A stretch of DNA of 64,000 bases from Akkermansia muciniphila (GCA_945861415.1 CAMAUV010000002.1:62001-126000); one strand, 5' to 3'; numbered from the stretch's first letter, positions 27,352-36,416 are shown. A program made the numbers and translations. Notes: generated by a model from the letters alone, not told the origin.

Positions 27352-27875
27352 GTTTTTATTACGTTGATGATCAGGGACAATCCTCAGGGCCGGTGCCGTT
27401 TAGCGAGCTCTTCCGCATGCAGCAAGTGCAGGTGCTCACGGTGGAATCGTGGGTGCTTCCAGTGGGGGTCACCCAGTGGGTTTCCCTCAAGGATTTGCTT
27501 ACGTCCGGCGGAACGGTCATCGCGGAAACGGTGACGCCGGGGCGCCAAGTGCCGACCGGGCCCGGACAACCGGTCAGCGGACGTGCTCCTGCAACGCATC
27601 AGGTGGGCGGGGAGAATCCTCACGCTTCTCCGACGACTCAGGTGAGGAAAGACATCGTTCAAAACCCGACGGGGGGCCTGAACCGCCTGACCGTAAAAAA
27701 GGTAATGCTTAGCCTGATTGTGGCTTTTGTGCTGTTGATAATTGCCGTCGTGCTGATTTCACACAGGACGATTCCTCATTCGCAGGAACAGGTCAAAAAG
27801 CCTGCTACTGTCCAAGAAATCCTGAAAGCCGCTGAAGAAGCTGGCCGCAAGAACCCAGCCGGCAGCAATTCCTGA
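27345..27875 (+). CDS. GYF_2-domain single-pass membrane protein
   Basis: 176 residues from GTG 27345, with a GGAGG 11 bases upstream inside the previous ORF. The first 50 residues are a GYF_2 domain (SFYYVDDQGQSSGPVPFSELF, VLPVGVTQWVSLKDLL). A Pro/Gly/Thr-rich linker (about 55-112) leads to a membrane helix at about 121-144 (VMLSLIVAFVLLIIAVVLI) and a short polar tail. Function unknown; the domain suggests a proline-rich partner. Only 3 bp separate it from selA, so they may share a transcript. Confidence 0.7.
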   Translation: MVSFYYVDDQGQSSGPVPFSELFRMQQVQVLTVESWVLPVGVTQWVSLKDLLTSGGTVIAETVTPGRQVPTGPGQPVSGRAPATHQVGGENPHASPTTQVRKDIVQNPTGGLNRLTVKKVMLSLIVAFVLLIIAVVLISHRTIPHSQEQVKKPATVQEILKAAEEAGRKNPAGSNS

Positions 27876-27878
27876 ACC

Positions 27879-29285
27879 ATGTCTATCACCTCCAAAGATC
27901 TGCTTCGTCATCTGCCTTCCGTAGAGAAGCTTCTCCAGCCGCTTGAGGGCACGGCTTCCCTCCCGCGGGCGCTGCTGGTGCATCTGGTGCGGCAGGAGGT
28001 GCAGGTAATACGCGAGGAGGCTTTGGGCGGGAAGGAGCCGCCAGGTTTTGATGCCGTGGTGGTCCGGGTGCGGGTGCGGCTGGAGTCTTTTGCCCGCAGC
28101 CGTATTCAGCCGGTCATCAATGGCACGGGCGTCATGATTCACACCAATCTCGGACGCTCGCCCCTCTCGCTCAACGTGGCGGACCGTCTTCGCGAAATCG
28201 CATGGCAGTACAATAATCTCGAACTCGATCTGGACTCCGGAGAGCGGGGCAAGCGTGCGCGGTTTCTGGAGACCGGGCTGGCGGTGCTCACCGGCGCGGA
28301 GGCGGCGACCATCACGAATAACTGCGCCGCCGCCCTTGTGCTCATTCTGCGGCACATCACAGGCGGTGAGCGCAAGGAGGTCGTCATCTCCCGCGGGCAG
28401 TTGATTGAAATCGGCGGCGGGTTTCGCGTGCCCGAAATCATGGAAGCCAGCGGTGCGGTATTGCGTGAGGTGGGCACGACCAACCGCGTGACGATTGCAG
28501 ATTACCGGCGGGCGATCGGGCCTCACACGGCCATGGTCCTGCGAGTGCACCGTTCCAACTTTTACATGGAGGGATTTGTGACCGAGCCTTCTGCGGAGGA
28601 ACTGGCTCTGCTGGGCCGGCAGCACGGCCTGCCGGTGGTAGACGACCTTGGCAGCGGTGCCGTGGTGGATACCCATCTTGCGGGAGACATCGAGCATGAG
28701 CCCACGCCACAGGAAGTTCTCGCCGCGGGAGTCGACCTTGTGTGTTTCAGTGGAGACAAACTCTTCGGCGGGCCCCAAGCGGGGATTATTTGTGGTAAGG
28801 CGGGACTGGTGGCGGGCATCAAGCGCGACCCCATGTTCCGCGCTCTGCGCTGCGACCGACTGGTGGCCACGGCCCTGCAGGAGACGGTGGTGGAGTATCT
28901 CGCTTACATGCAGGGAGAGGGTATGGACCCGCGCCGTGCGCCGCTGCCGTTGCTGGAGATGCTGGCGCTGCGGCCGGAGGATTTGCATCCGCGGGCGGAG
29001 GCCGTGGTCGCCGCGCTCGCCGGATGTCCGGTTTCGGCCAGTGTTGGGGAGGGAACTTCGCGCTGCGGCGGCGGGACTATGCCGAAGAGTGAATTGCCCA
29101 GCGTGACGTTAGACCTTGAGCCGCAGGGCCAAAGTTTGAGCGCTTTTGCCCGGAAACTCCGCACCGGCAGCCCGCCCGTGCAGGGCTACATCGCCGGGGA
29201 CCGCGTGAAGCTGGACTTGCGTACTGTTTTTCGCTCGCAGGATGCCGCTCTCACCACCGCAATCCGCGCCGCCGCGGGGGCGTGA
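27879..29285 (+). CDS. selA: L-seryl-tRNA(Sec) selenium transferase SelA
   Basis: 468 residues, the usual SelA length. It converts seryl-tRNA(Sec) to selenocysteyl-tRNA(Sec) with selenophosphate, using PLP. Signatures: the N-terminal LLRHLPSVEKLLQ helix that binds tRNA, INGTGVMIHTNLGRSPLS, NNCAAALVLIL, RGQLIEIGGGFRVPEIM, GTTNRVTIADY, VVDDLGSGA, and the PLP lysine in FSGDKLFGGPQAG (Lys294). It predicts that this organism makes selenoproteins. No selB, selD, tRNA-Sec or TGA-interrupted gene was found within the window. It follows a GYF_2 gene by 3 bp. Confidence 0.97.
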   Translation: MSITSKDLLRHLPSVEKLLQPLEGTASLPRALLVHLVRQEVQVIREEALGGKEPPGFDAVVVRVRVRLESFARSRIQPVINGTGVMIHTNLGRSPLSLNVADRLREIAWQYNNLELDLDSGERGKRARFLETGLAVLTGAEAATITNNCAAALVLILRHITGGERKEVVISRGQLIEIGGGFRVPEIMEASGAVLREVGTTNRVTIADYRRAIGPHTAMVLRVHRSNFYMEGFVTEPSAEELALLGRQHGLPVVDDLGSGAVVDTHLAGDIEHEPTPQEVLAAGVDLVCFSGDKLFGGPQAGIICGKAGLVAGIKRDPMFRALRCDRLVATALQETVVEYLAYMQGEGMDPRRAPLPLLEMLALRPEDLHPRAEAVVAALAGCPVSASVGEGTSRCGGGTMPKSELPSVTLDLEPQGQSLSAFARKLRTGSPPVQGYIAGDRVKLDLRTVFRSQDAALTTAIRAAAGA

Positions 29286-29398
29286 GTGCGGAGGAATCTG
29301 AGTTGTGGAGAATAAATGTGCCCGCTCCATAATCGCTTAGTCGGTTCCAGCATCATCACCCGCGGAGCCGCATAACCTAATAAACCATCCGCAACCCA

Positions 29399-29896
29399 AT
29401 GAAGAAACTCATCGCCATCCTCGCCGCTCTGTGTGTCGCTATGACTGCCGGAGCAGCACCCAAGAAAGACGAGAAAGAAAAATCGAAAAAGAAGGAGACC
29501 CCGCCGACTACATGGACTGTTGTCGTTGAAGGCGGCAGCGGAGACACCGCAGCGGCGGAAGTGAGAGCCTATCTCGCCGGCATCAAAGAGGTGAACGTCG
29601 AGGAGTGCGCCATGAAGGATGGCAAGGTGGAAGCCACCATCAGCTCCGGTAAGCCTGTCCAAAAGTCTGCGGTCACCAAAGCGCTTAAGGAAAACAAAGC
29701 CCTCAAAGTAACCGACTTTAAGAAGAACCGCCCGGAGCGCCGTAAGAAAGAAGAGGCTGAAGAAAAGGAAGAATCGAAGAAGGAAGAGCCCAAGAAAGAT
29801 GAGGTAAAGCCCGCTACGGAAAAGCCCTCCGCTCTGAAGCCCCTGAAGGAAGAGCCAGCGAAGGAAGAGCCAGCGAGGGAGGAGAAGGCTAAGTAA
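29399..29896 (+). CDS. Secreted Lys/Glu-rich protein with an HMA-like core
   Basis: 165 residues: a signal peptide (MKKLIAILAALCVAMTAGAA), a Lys/Glu-rich spacer, a 75-residue core (TTWTVVVEGGSGDTAAAEV ... SKAVTKAL-like ... LKVTDFKKNRP) and a highly charged tail with repeated KEEPAK/KKEEPKKD. The core has the beta-alpha-beta-beta-alpha-beta length of heavy-metal-associated domains, but the metal CxxC is missing (only one Cys, in VEECAMK). Function unknown. It has its own strong terminator just downstream, so it is probably monocistronic. Confidence 0.75.
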   Translation: MKKLIAILAALCVAMTAGAAPKKDEKEKSKKKETPPTTWTVVVEGGSGDTAAAEVRAYLAGIKEVNVEECAMKDGKVEATISSGKPVQKSAVTKALKENKALKVTDFKKNRPERRKKEEAEEKEESKKEEPKKDEVKPATEKPSALKPLKEEPAKEEPAREEKAK

Positions 29897-29924
29897 CGGT
29901 CCGGCCAATCAACTGTGAATCTCG

Positions 29925-29957
29925 AAGCCTCCGCGGTGCGAATTGCGGAGGCTTTTT
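29925..29957 (+). terminator. Rho-independent terminator
   Basis: Perfect 10-bp stem (AAGCCTCCGC at 29925-29934 with GCGGAGGCTT at 29945-29954), 10-base loop, then a T run. It ends the transcript of the Lys/Glu-rich protein gene. Confidence 0.92.
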
Positions 29958-30068
29958 CCTGCCCGGTAATGGCGTGCGGGGAAAACCACGGATGACACGG
30001 ATAATGAGGAATTGAGCGAACCAGTGCGCGCTCTTGAACTTCCGCCCTCCGTTTTCTATTCGTCCGCG

Positions 30069-31019
30069 ATGCGCGCCGTCTTGTCTTTCTTTTTCAGTAT
30101 GATGCTGACCCTGAGGCCTGAAGCACTCCCGCCTCTGGACAATGCGGCTTCCAAATGGAGCCCGGCCAATGCTCTAGTTCTGGCAGAGGCTTCGGCTCTC
30201 GCCTACGATAGCAAGGCTGCGGATAAGGTGAAGACGATTCTCGGCTGTGAAACGGTGGAGTCGCTCTCCTGCCTGTTCGATTTGCCAAAGAAGTTAAAAT
30301 TCGAAGAGGGGGAACCAGGCCCCCAGGCCTTCATTGCCTTAGGAAAAGACAACATCGTCATCGCTTTCCGCGGCACCGAAATCAATCTTGTGGACCTGCT
30401 CACGGATGCATGGGCGCAGTCGGTGAAGTTCAGCACGGATATGCCTGGGATGGTGCATGGGGGATTCGTCAACACCTTCCGGGTGCTCTGGCCGGACCTG
30501 AAAACGAAGCTCATGGCGGCCCGTACTGCCCATCCGAGTGCGAAAATCTGGATCACCGGCCATAGCCTCGGCGGGGCGCTGGCGGTCATGGCCGCTGCAC
30601 AGATCAGCATTGTAGAGAAGCTGCCCGTGCAGGGCGTGGTGACCTACGGTTCACCAGTCACGGGCGATGTAGAATTTCACAAGGCTCTCGCGACCGCGAT
30701 CCCCGGCCGGCACTGGCGCATCGTGCTCGCCCTCGATGCCGTGCCGATCGACTTGTCCGCCGTCGATGACCTTCCTTTTGTTTCCCTGCCGCAAGAACTT
30801 AAGATCTTTCGGCACGGGGGAGAGCCAGTATGGATCAGCGCAGACGGGAACGCAGATGAAGGGGGGAAGCGGGCGACGGCGAAAGCTGCCATCGAGTTCG
30901 TGAAGAATTGGGCTAAAAGCCGTGAGTGGGAACCACCCGGCGATGTGCTGGAGCGCCACAGCATGAGCGATGCGTATTTGCCAGCCCTGCGCAAACTGAT
31001 GGAGAAAAGCGGGAAGTGA
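30069..31019 (+). CDS. Secreted class 3 lipase (alpha/beta hydrolase)
   Basis: 316 residues from ATG 30069, preferred over the TTG 30012 ORF start because it opens a signal peptide (MRAVLSFFFSMMLTL). Lipase_3 features: VIAFRGTE, VHGGFVNTF, the nucleophile elbow ITGHSLGGALAVM (Ser166), VVTYGSPVTGD, and a late DAVP plus H segment for the triad (HWRIVLALDAVPIDL, IFRHGG). The family hydrolyses triacylglycerols or phospholipids; substrate unknown. It lies alone between a terminator and the convergent acpS. Confidence 0.88.
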   Translation: MRAVLSFFFSMMLTLRPEALPPLDNAASKWSPANALVLAEASALAYDSKAADKVKTILGCETVESLSCLFDLPKKLKFEEGEPGPQAFIALGKDNIVIAFRGTEINLVDLLTDAWAQSVKFSTDMPGMVHGGFVNTFRVLWPDLKTKLMAARTAHPSAKIWITGHSLGGALAVMAAAQISIVEKLPVQGVVTYGSPVTGDVEFHKALATAIPGRHWRIVLALDAVPIDLSAVDDLPFVSLPQELKIFRHGGEPVWISADGNADEGGKRATAKAAIEFVKNWAKSREWEPPGDVLERHSMSDAYLPALRKLMEKSGK

Positions 31020-31088
31020 AGGCCCGTATCGCAGGCGTCCCCACCCGCCATTTCGCAGTGCTTCCAGTCTGCCAAAACCAAGAGGCGG

Positions 31089-31472
31089 CTATTCTCTGAC
31101 CACGACCACAAACGCGGCCGCGTAATGCTCTGTGTGGGTCAGGCTGAGGCGCAGTTCCTTCACGCTCAATTGTTGGGCAGTGGCCGCTGCGGAGCCGTGC
31201 AGCCGCAGCCGGGGCTCGCCGCTTTCCTCATTCCACACTTCGATCTCATGCATGGCGGCTGCAGCGCCAATGCCGGTGCCCAGCGCCTTGGCCACGGCTT
31301 CCTTGGCGGCCCAGCGCGCGGCGTATGACTGCATGCGCGCGGCTCCCCGGCTCTCGCAGCACGCGCGCTCCTCGACCGTGAACACCCGCACCAGAAACGC
31401 CTCCCCCAGCCGCTCAATGGAAGAAGCGATGCGGGCGGTTTCTACGAGGTCAATGCCGGGGAGGACGGTCAT
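31089..31472 (-). CDS. acpS: Holo-[acyl-carrier-protein] synthase AcpS
   Basis: 127 residues. It moves 4'-phosphopantetheine from CoA onto acyl carrier protein. Signatures: PGIDLVETARI with the metal Asp, RVFTVEER, RWAAKEAVAKALGTGIG with the metal Glu, and LSLTHTEHYAAAFVVV. Length is normal. It lies 70 bp downstream of pbpC on the same strand. Confidence 0.95.
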   Translation of the reverse strand: MTVLPGIDLVETARIASSIERLGEAFLVRVFTVEERACCESRGAARMQSYAARWAAKEAVAKALGTGIGAAAAMHEIEVWNEESGEPRLRLHGSAAATAQQLSVKELRLSLTHTEHYAAAFVVVVRE

Positions 31473-31542
31473 GCGGGAGTGATCAATTTTCAGTAGGAAC
31501 CTGACTGTGAGTGTTGAAAAAGGAAACGGAAAACGGAAATCT

Positions 31543-33819
31543 CTACAGGACCTTCACGATGATCCACGTGCGCTTTTCCTCGCCGGTCGTGTGCCGGGCG
31601 CTGATTTCGTGACGGCCCGGGGTGAGCAGCGCGGTGAAGCTTCCGGTATGTCGCTCGATTTTTAGTGTTGGGCTGGACCATTCAGCGTCCAGCAAGGTGG
31701 AGCGCAGGGGCAGCCGTCGGCCGCCCTCCGGAAGGTCTGGATCGAGTAGCAGTGAGGTGCCGGGCAGCGGGCTGACGATGCGGAATCCCTGCCCGCCGGC
31801 CGGGCGCGCAGAGGCGACGGCCTGATTACCCAGCCAGTTGTCAGGTCCCGCCAGCCATATGGCAAAGTCCGCGGGCAGCAGGATGCGGCCGCCGGCATCG
31901 TAGTTTGCCTTTGTATCGCTATTAGGTGTGGGTGCAAGATCACGCATAAACTTCTCCGGAATACTGGGCCGCCGGCCGCGCAGAGACAGGGGCACCGGAG
32001 CACCGGTGAGCGGATCTACTTCCAGTTCGATGACTTCCGGCGGCAGGTCATACCATGGCACTGGGTGTCGGGCTTCCAGCCATGTGAAGATGTCGCGGAA
32101 AATGGGTGCTGCGCCGCTCAGACCGCTCACGCCGCGCATGGGGCTGCCGTCAAAATTTCCCGCCCACACGCCCACGGTATAGTGTGGATTGTAACCCACT
32201 GTCCAGTTGTCTCGATAGTCCGTGCTGGTGCCGGTTTTGACTGCTGCTGGGAAGGGGAGGCGCAGCGCGCTGTCCTGACCGAATGAGCGCACCCGCGCGT
32301 CGTTGTCCGCGAGGATATCCGCCAGCAGGAAGCAGGCGGCGGGATCGAACACCCGCTGGCCGGCCGCTTCCGGCGCATCTGCGCGCAACACAGCGGGGCG
32401 TTGAATGCCTAGCCGGGCCAGCGTGCTGTAGGCGCAGGTCAACTCCAGCAAAGTCACCTCGCCGCCGCCGATGGTCAGGCCCAGTCCGTAGTCCTCCGGA
32501 AGTTTGGTCAGGGTGTTGATGCCAGCGCTTTGCAGCGCCACCACCAAGGCCTCTGAGCCGCCATGCTGCTGGAGCAGGCGCACGGCAGAGAGGTTGAGGG
32601 AATTGGCCAGCGCCTGCCGCAAAGACACCGGTCCCGCGGCGCGGTGATTGTAATTCTCTGGCCGGTAAATGCCTGTGGGCGTCATGAACTCCACCGGCAG
32701 GTCCGGCACGATACTCCCCGGGCTCTGCCCGCCCTGCAGAGCCAGCAGATACGTGAACGGCTTTAGCGCACTGCCCGGCGAGCGGCGCGCTGTGGCCCCA
32801 TTCACCTGACCGCCGTCGGCGCTGGTGTAGTCCGGGCTGCCCACCACCGCCAGCACGCGTCCGGAAGCATTCTCGATGACCACGGCGGCGGCTTGTTTGA
32901 CATTCTGATCCTTTAGCCGGGAAAGTCGGTCGCGGATCGCGCGTTCGCAGAGTTCCTGTACCTCCATATCCACCGTAGTCGTGATGCGGGAGCCCGGCGG
33001 CAGGTCGTCCGGAAGTAAGGCGAGGACCATGTCCACCAGATGCGGAGAGCGAAAATCAGCCGCATTCTTTTTTATCCTCAGGGGCTCCGACGTGGCCCGC
33101 GTGTATTCGTCCGGCGTGATCCATGCGAGCAACCTGAGTCGTCCCAGAATCCACTCCTGACGCTTTTTGGCTGCGCCGAAATTGCGCCACGGATTGAGTC
33201 GCGTGGGTGCTTGGGGCAGCCCGGCGAGGAACGCGCACTCTGCTAGGCTGCAGTCCGCCAGCGGCTTGGCAAAAAATGTCGGGGCAGCCTCCCGGCAACC
33301 GTGGGCCAAACTGCCGTAGCTCAGCCGGTCCAGATAGGCGGCAAGGATATTGTCCTTGTTCCACGACATCTCGACGCGGCGTGCCGTGAAGATTTCTTTG
33401 ACCTTCGTCCAAACCGTGCGCGGCCGGGGTTTGGCCAGTTTCACCAACTGTTGAGTGATGGTGCTCGCCCCCGAAGTGCTGCGACCGGATAGAATGGCAT
33501 CCCTCACGGCCCGCGCGGTAGCCGAAAAGTCCACGCCTCCATGCGAGCGAAAGCGGTGATCCTCCGCCGCCAGCGTGGCTAGCACCAGCGCGCGTGGCAC
33601 CTGATCCAGCGGCCCGCTGCCGGCGTGGCGACCATCGCGTTCCAGCAACCGCCGCAGTGGCGTGCCAGCCGCATCGGTAATCTCCGCCGCACGCTGCGGA
33701 GTTTTGTTCAACTCGCTGGGCCACGGAAATAACCACGGCAGCCCCCACCATCCCGAAGCCAGCCAAAGGCACAGGTAGAGCAGCCGGCGGAGCCATTTGC
33801 GGAGTTTCGGGGAGCGCAT
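31543..33819 (-). CDS. pbpC: Bifunctional penicillin-binding protein 1C
   Basis: 758 residues from ATG 33819, which begins a basic cap and one membrane helix (MRSPKLRKWLRRLLYLCLWLA). The GT51 transglycosylase covers about 45-240 (ATLAAEDHRFRSHGGVD with the catalytic Glu, STITQQLVKL, RRVEMSWNKDNILAAYL). The transpeptidase has SALKPF for SxxK, ANSLNLSA for SxN and VKTGTSTDYRDNW for KTG. A C-terminal BiPBP_C-like beta domain ends the protein. All catalytic residues are present, so it should polymerise and cross-link peptidoglycan. The usual partner, a large alpha-2-macroglobulin gene, is not adjacent. Confidence 0.94.
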   Translation of the reverse strand: MRSPKLRKWLRRLLYLCLWLASGWWGLPWLFPWPSELNKTPQRAAEITDAAGTPLRRLLERDGRHAGSGPLDQVPRALVLATLAAEDHRFRSHGGVDFSATARAVRDAILSGRSTSGASTITQQLVKLAKPRPRTVWTKVKEIFTARRVEMSWNKDNILAAYLDRLSYGSLAHGCREAAPTFFAKPLADCSLAECAFLAGLPQAPTRLNPWRNFGAAKKRQEWILGRLRLLAWITPDEYTRATSEPLRIKKNAADFRSPHLVDMVLALLPDDLPPGSRITTTVDMEVQELCERAIRDRLSRLKDQNVKQAAAVVIENASGRVLAVVGSPDYTSADGGQVNGATARRSPGSALKPFTYLLALQGGQSPGSIVPDLPVEFMTPTGIYRPENYNHRAAGPVSLRQALANSLNLSAVRLLQQHGGSEALVVALQSAGINTLTKLPEDYGLGLTIGGGEVTLLELTCAYSTLARLGIQRPAVLRADAPEAAGQRVFDPAACFLLADILADNDARVRSFGQDSALRLPFPAAVKTGTSTDYRDNWTVGYNPHYTVGVWAGNFDGSPMRGVSGLSGAAPIFRDIFTWLEARHPVPWYDLPPEVIELEVDPLTGAPVPLSLRGRRPSIPEKFMRDLAPTPNSDTKANYDAGGRILLPADFAIWLAGPDNWLGNQAVASARPAGGQGFRIVSPLPGTSLLLDPDLPEGGRRLPLRSTLLDAEWSSPTLKIERHTGSFTALLTPGRHEISARHTTGEEKRTWIIVKVL

Positions 33820-33969
33820 GAGCGCAGCTTTTGGAGAAAATCTCACGAGGCGAAAGGGGGGATCACTGCGGCGTTGCTTTCCCCGCCCGGCACCTTGGGT
33901 AACACGAAATGCCACCTCACGCGATTAGTGGCAGGTCGGATTTCCATAGGCAACCAGCCGGGCGGAGCT

Positions 33970-33985
33970 TGTGAAATTCTTCACA
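33970..33985. promoter_or_regulatory. CRP/FNR-type operator, TGTGA-N6-TCACA
   Basis: TGTGA AATTCT TCACA is a perfect match to the CRP-type half sites. It lies 65 bp before the nuoH start and 150 bp before the divergent pbpC start. CRP/FNR proteins exist in this phylum, but whether one binds here is inference. Confidence 0.45.
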
Positions 33986-34049
33986 ATCGCCTTGCTGGCG
34001 GGGCTTCGCGGGGAATATGCGGTGATTAGTCTTTTCGTCTGCCGTTCTC

Positions 34050-35171
34050 ATGGAACCATTCATCATTGCCTCCATCATCAAGATTTTCGTGATGACCCTG
34101 CTGGTCGTCCTGCCGTTGGTGGCGCTGTCGTCGCTCGCGGAGCGCAAAGTGAGTGCTTTTATTCAGGACCGCGTGGGGCCAAACCGCGTGGGCATTCCGG
34201 CGACGATCTTTGGGGCGAAGAAGGATATCCCCTTCCTAGGCCTTATCCAGCCGCTGGCGGACGGCTTGAAATTCATCCTCAAAGAAGACCTGACGCCCGG
34301 GCACGTGCGGAAGTTCTTCTTCATCCTTGCGCCCGTACTCACAATGGTGCCGGCCATGCTCACCGTTGCGGTGGTTCCCTTTGGCAGCACGATCAATATC
34401 CTCGGTGAGGAGGTGAAAATGGTGATCGCCGACCTGAACGTCGGGCCGCTCTACACTTTCGCCATTACCAGCCTCGGCGTCTATGGCATCGTGCTCGCTG
34501 GCTACGCGTCGAACTCGAAGTATCCATTCCTCGGTGCCGTGCGCTCCAGCAGTCAGATGATTTCCTACGAAATCAGTATGGGCCTCAGTGTGGTGCCGGT
34601 GCTCATGGTTTACGGGGAGTTGAACTTGAGCCGCATCGCTCTGGAGCAGGATACTAATGGCTGGGCGTTGCTGCCGTTCTCCGGGCACGGCTGGGGGACT
34701 CTGCAACAGTGGGTGCTGCTCGTGCCCATGTTCATCTCCTTCATCATCTTCACCGTAGCTATTTTTGCGGAGACCAACCGGATGCCGTTCGACCTTCCCG
34801 AATGCGAAACGGAACTCGTGGGCGGCTACCACACGGAGTACAGCAGCATGAAGTTCGCTATGTTCTTCATGGGCGAATACGCCGCCATGATTATCGGCAG
34901 CGGACTCATCATCACGCTCTTCCTCGGTGGCTGGAGCATCCCGTTCATCCCCACTGCGGAATTCGCGAAAGACCACTGGTGGGTGGGGCTGCTGCAGTTC
35001 GGCTGCTTCCTCACAAAGGTCATCGCGTTCATCTTTGTCTTCATGTGGGTGCGCTGGACGCTGCCCCGCTTCCGCTTCGACCAGCTGATGAAGCTCGGCT
35101 GGGTGTTCTTCTTCGAACTGGCGCTGGTGAATGTGTTCCTAACTGCGCTGATTCTGATGTGGGTGAAGTAG
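34050..35171 (+). CDS. nuoH: NADH-quinone oxidoreductase subunit H (NuoH), away from a nuo operon
   Basis: 373 residues with about nine membrane helices. NuoH sits at the quinone-binding junction of respiratory complex I. Signatures: LAERKVSAFIQDRVGPNRVG, LADGLKFILKEDLTPGHV, RSSSQMISYEISMG, and AETNRMPFDLPECETELVGGYHTEYSSMKFAMFFMGEY. All conserved acidic residues are present and the length is a little above the usual 325-350. Neither neighbour is a nuo gene, so complex I assembly must draw on other loci. A CRP-type palindrome lies just upstream. Confidence 0.96.
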   Translation: MEPFIIASIIKIFVMTLLVVLPLVALSSLAERKVSAFIQDRVGPNRVGIPATIFGAKKDIPFLGLIQPLADGLKFILKEDLTPGHVRKFFFILAPVLTMVPAMLTVAVVPFGSTINILGEEVKMVIADLNVGPLYTFAITSLGVYGIVLAGYASNSKYPFLGAVRSSSQMISYEISMGLSVVPVLMVYGELNLSRIALEQDTNGWALLPFSGHGWGTLQQWVLLVPMFISFIIFTVAIFAETNRMPFDLPECETELVGGYHTEYSSMKFAMFFMGEYAAMIIGSGLIITLFLGGWSIPFIPTAEFAKDHWWVGLLQFGCFLTKVIAFIFVFMWVRWTLPRFRFDQLMKLGWVFFFELALVNVFLTALILMWVK

Positions 35172-35399
35172 GATGGTAGGTGCGGCGCTTTCTGCCGCAG
35201 CAGAAGGCACCCGCGGCACTCCTGCCGCATTTCATTCGCCCGCCCGGGCATAACCGGTCGCGAAATGTCCGCCGCTCACATTGCGCAGATTGCAGAAAAA
35301 TTTACCCGTCCGCGCCGCTAATTTGGTCGGTTGAGCCCCGGGCAGGGTGCGCCACGGATTGGCCCGCCTCGCCCTCTCACGGCTCCCGTTTTCTTCACC
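35172..35399. other. Intergenic stretch with hairpin-forming repeats
   Basis: No gene seen. 35178-35225 contains GCGGCGCTTTCTGCCGC next to AGCAGAAGGCACCCGCGGC, so the arms GCTTTCTGC and GCAGAAGGC can pair, and GCGGCA/TGCCGC pairs flank them. It could act as a weak terminator for nuoH or be a dispersed intergenic repeat. Confidence 0.35.
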
Positions 35400-36416
35400 A
35401 TGTCCATACCTCTACTGCCACCACCACCACTTTTGTCCCCCATGGAATCCTCTGACGCTGTCTGCGCCTCGGCGCAGTGGATCGCTCCCCTGCGCGCGGA
35501 AATCGGTCGCTATCTAATCGGCCAGACTGGACTTGTGGACCGCCTGCTCATCGCCCTGCTTACCCGTGGCCATATTCTCCTCGAAGGCGTGCCAGGGCTG
35601 GCAAAGACCCTCGCGCTGAAAGTCCTCGCCGCCCTCGTTCACGCGAAGTTCAATCGCATCCAGTTCACCCCTGACATGCTGCCCGCCGACATCGTGGGCA
35701 CGGAAATCTTTGATCCCCGTGCTGCCGAATTCCGAGTTAAACGCGGCCCCGTTTTCGCCAACTTCATCCTCGCCGACGAAATCAACCGCGCTCCCGCCAA
35801 GGTGCAAAGCGCCCTGCTGGAGGCCATGCAGGAAAGGCAGGTCACCATCGGTGACACCTCCTTCGAGCTGCCGCAGCCTTTCATGGTCATGGCTACGCAG
35901 AACCCGCTGGAGCAGGAAGGCACCTATCCGCTGCCCGAGGCCCAACTCGACCGCTTCATCATGAAGGTCGTCGTGGACTATCCTAGCGAAGGTGAAGAAC
36001 TCAAAGTGCTCGACCTCGCCGCCACCGGTATCGACCTGCCGATGCCGCAGCCTGTCGTGTCGCTGGAGACCATCCAGGCGTCGCGCAACGTCGCCAGCGG
36101 CCTCTACATTGATGAGCGGGTGAAGCAATACATCGTGCGCCTCGTTCACGCCACCCGCCGCCCGGACGACTACGGCGTGCGTATAGGGCCCTTCATCAAA
36201 GTAGGCGCCTCCCCCCGCGCCACCATCGGCCTCGCACTTGCTGCGCGGGCTTTCGCCTTCATCGAAGGCCGCGGCTACGTCACGCCCAACGACGTGAAGT
36301 CCATCGCTATGGACGTGCTCCGCCACCGCGTCGTCGCCACCTACGAAGCCGAAGCCGAAGGCCTTACCAGCGAAGCCCTCGTGCAGCGTATTCTCAACGA
36401 ACTGCCGGTGCCGTAG
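35400..36416 (+). CDS. MoxR-family AAA ATPase
   Basis: 338 residues from ATG 35400; ATG 35442 is a close second, and TTG 35331 is unlikely. Walker A HILLEGVPGLAKT, Walker B FILADEINRAPAKVQSALLEAMQE, sensor ATQNPLEQEGTYPLPEAQLDRF and the C-terminal lid with VGASPRATIGL are classic MoxR. MoxR ATPases act as chaperones that insert or activate VWA-domain proteins. It precedes a DUF58 gene by about 60 bp. BatA and DUF4381, its usual clients, are at 9.5-11.2 kb. Confidence 0.95.
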   Translation: MSIPLLPPPPLLSPMESSDAVCASAQWIAPLRAEIGRYLIGQTGLVDRLLIALLTRGHILLEGVPGLAKTLALKVLAALVHAKFNRIQFTPDMLPADIVGTEIFDPRAAEFRVKRGPVFANFILADEINRAPAKVQSALLEAMQERQVTIGDTSFELPQPFMVMATQNPLEQEGTYPLPEAQLDRFIMKVVVDYPSEGEELKVLDLAATGIDLPMPQPVVSLETIQASRNVASGLYIDERVKQYIVRLVHATRRPDDYGVRIGPFIKVGASPRATIGLALAARAFAFIEGRGYVTPNDVKSIAMDVLRHRVVATYEAEAEGLTSEALVQRILNELPVP

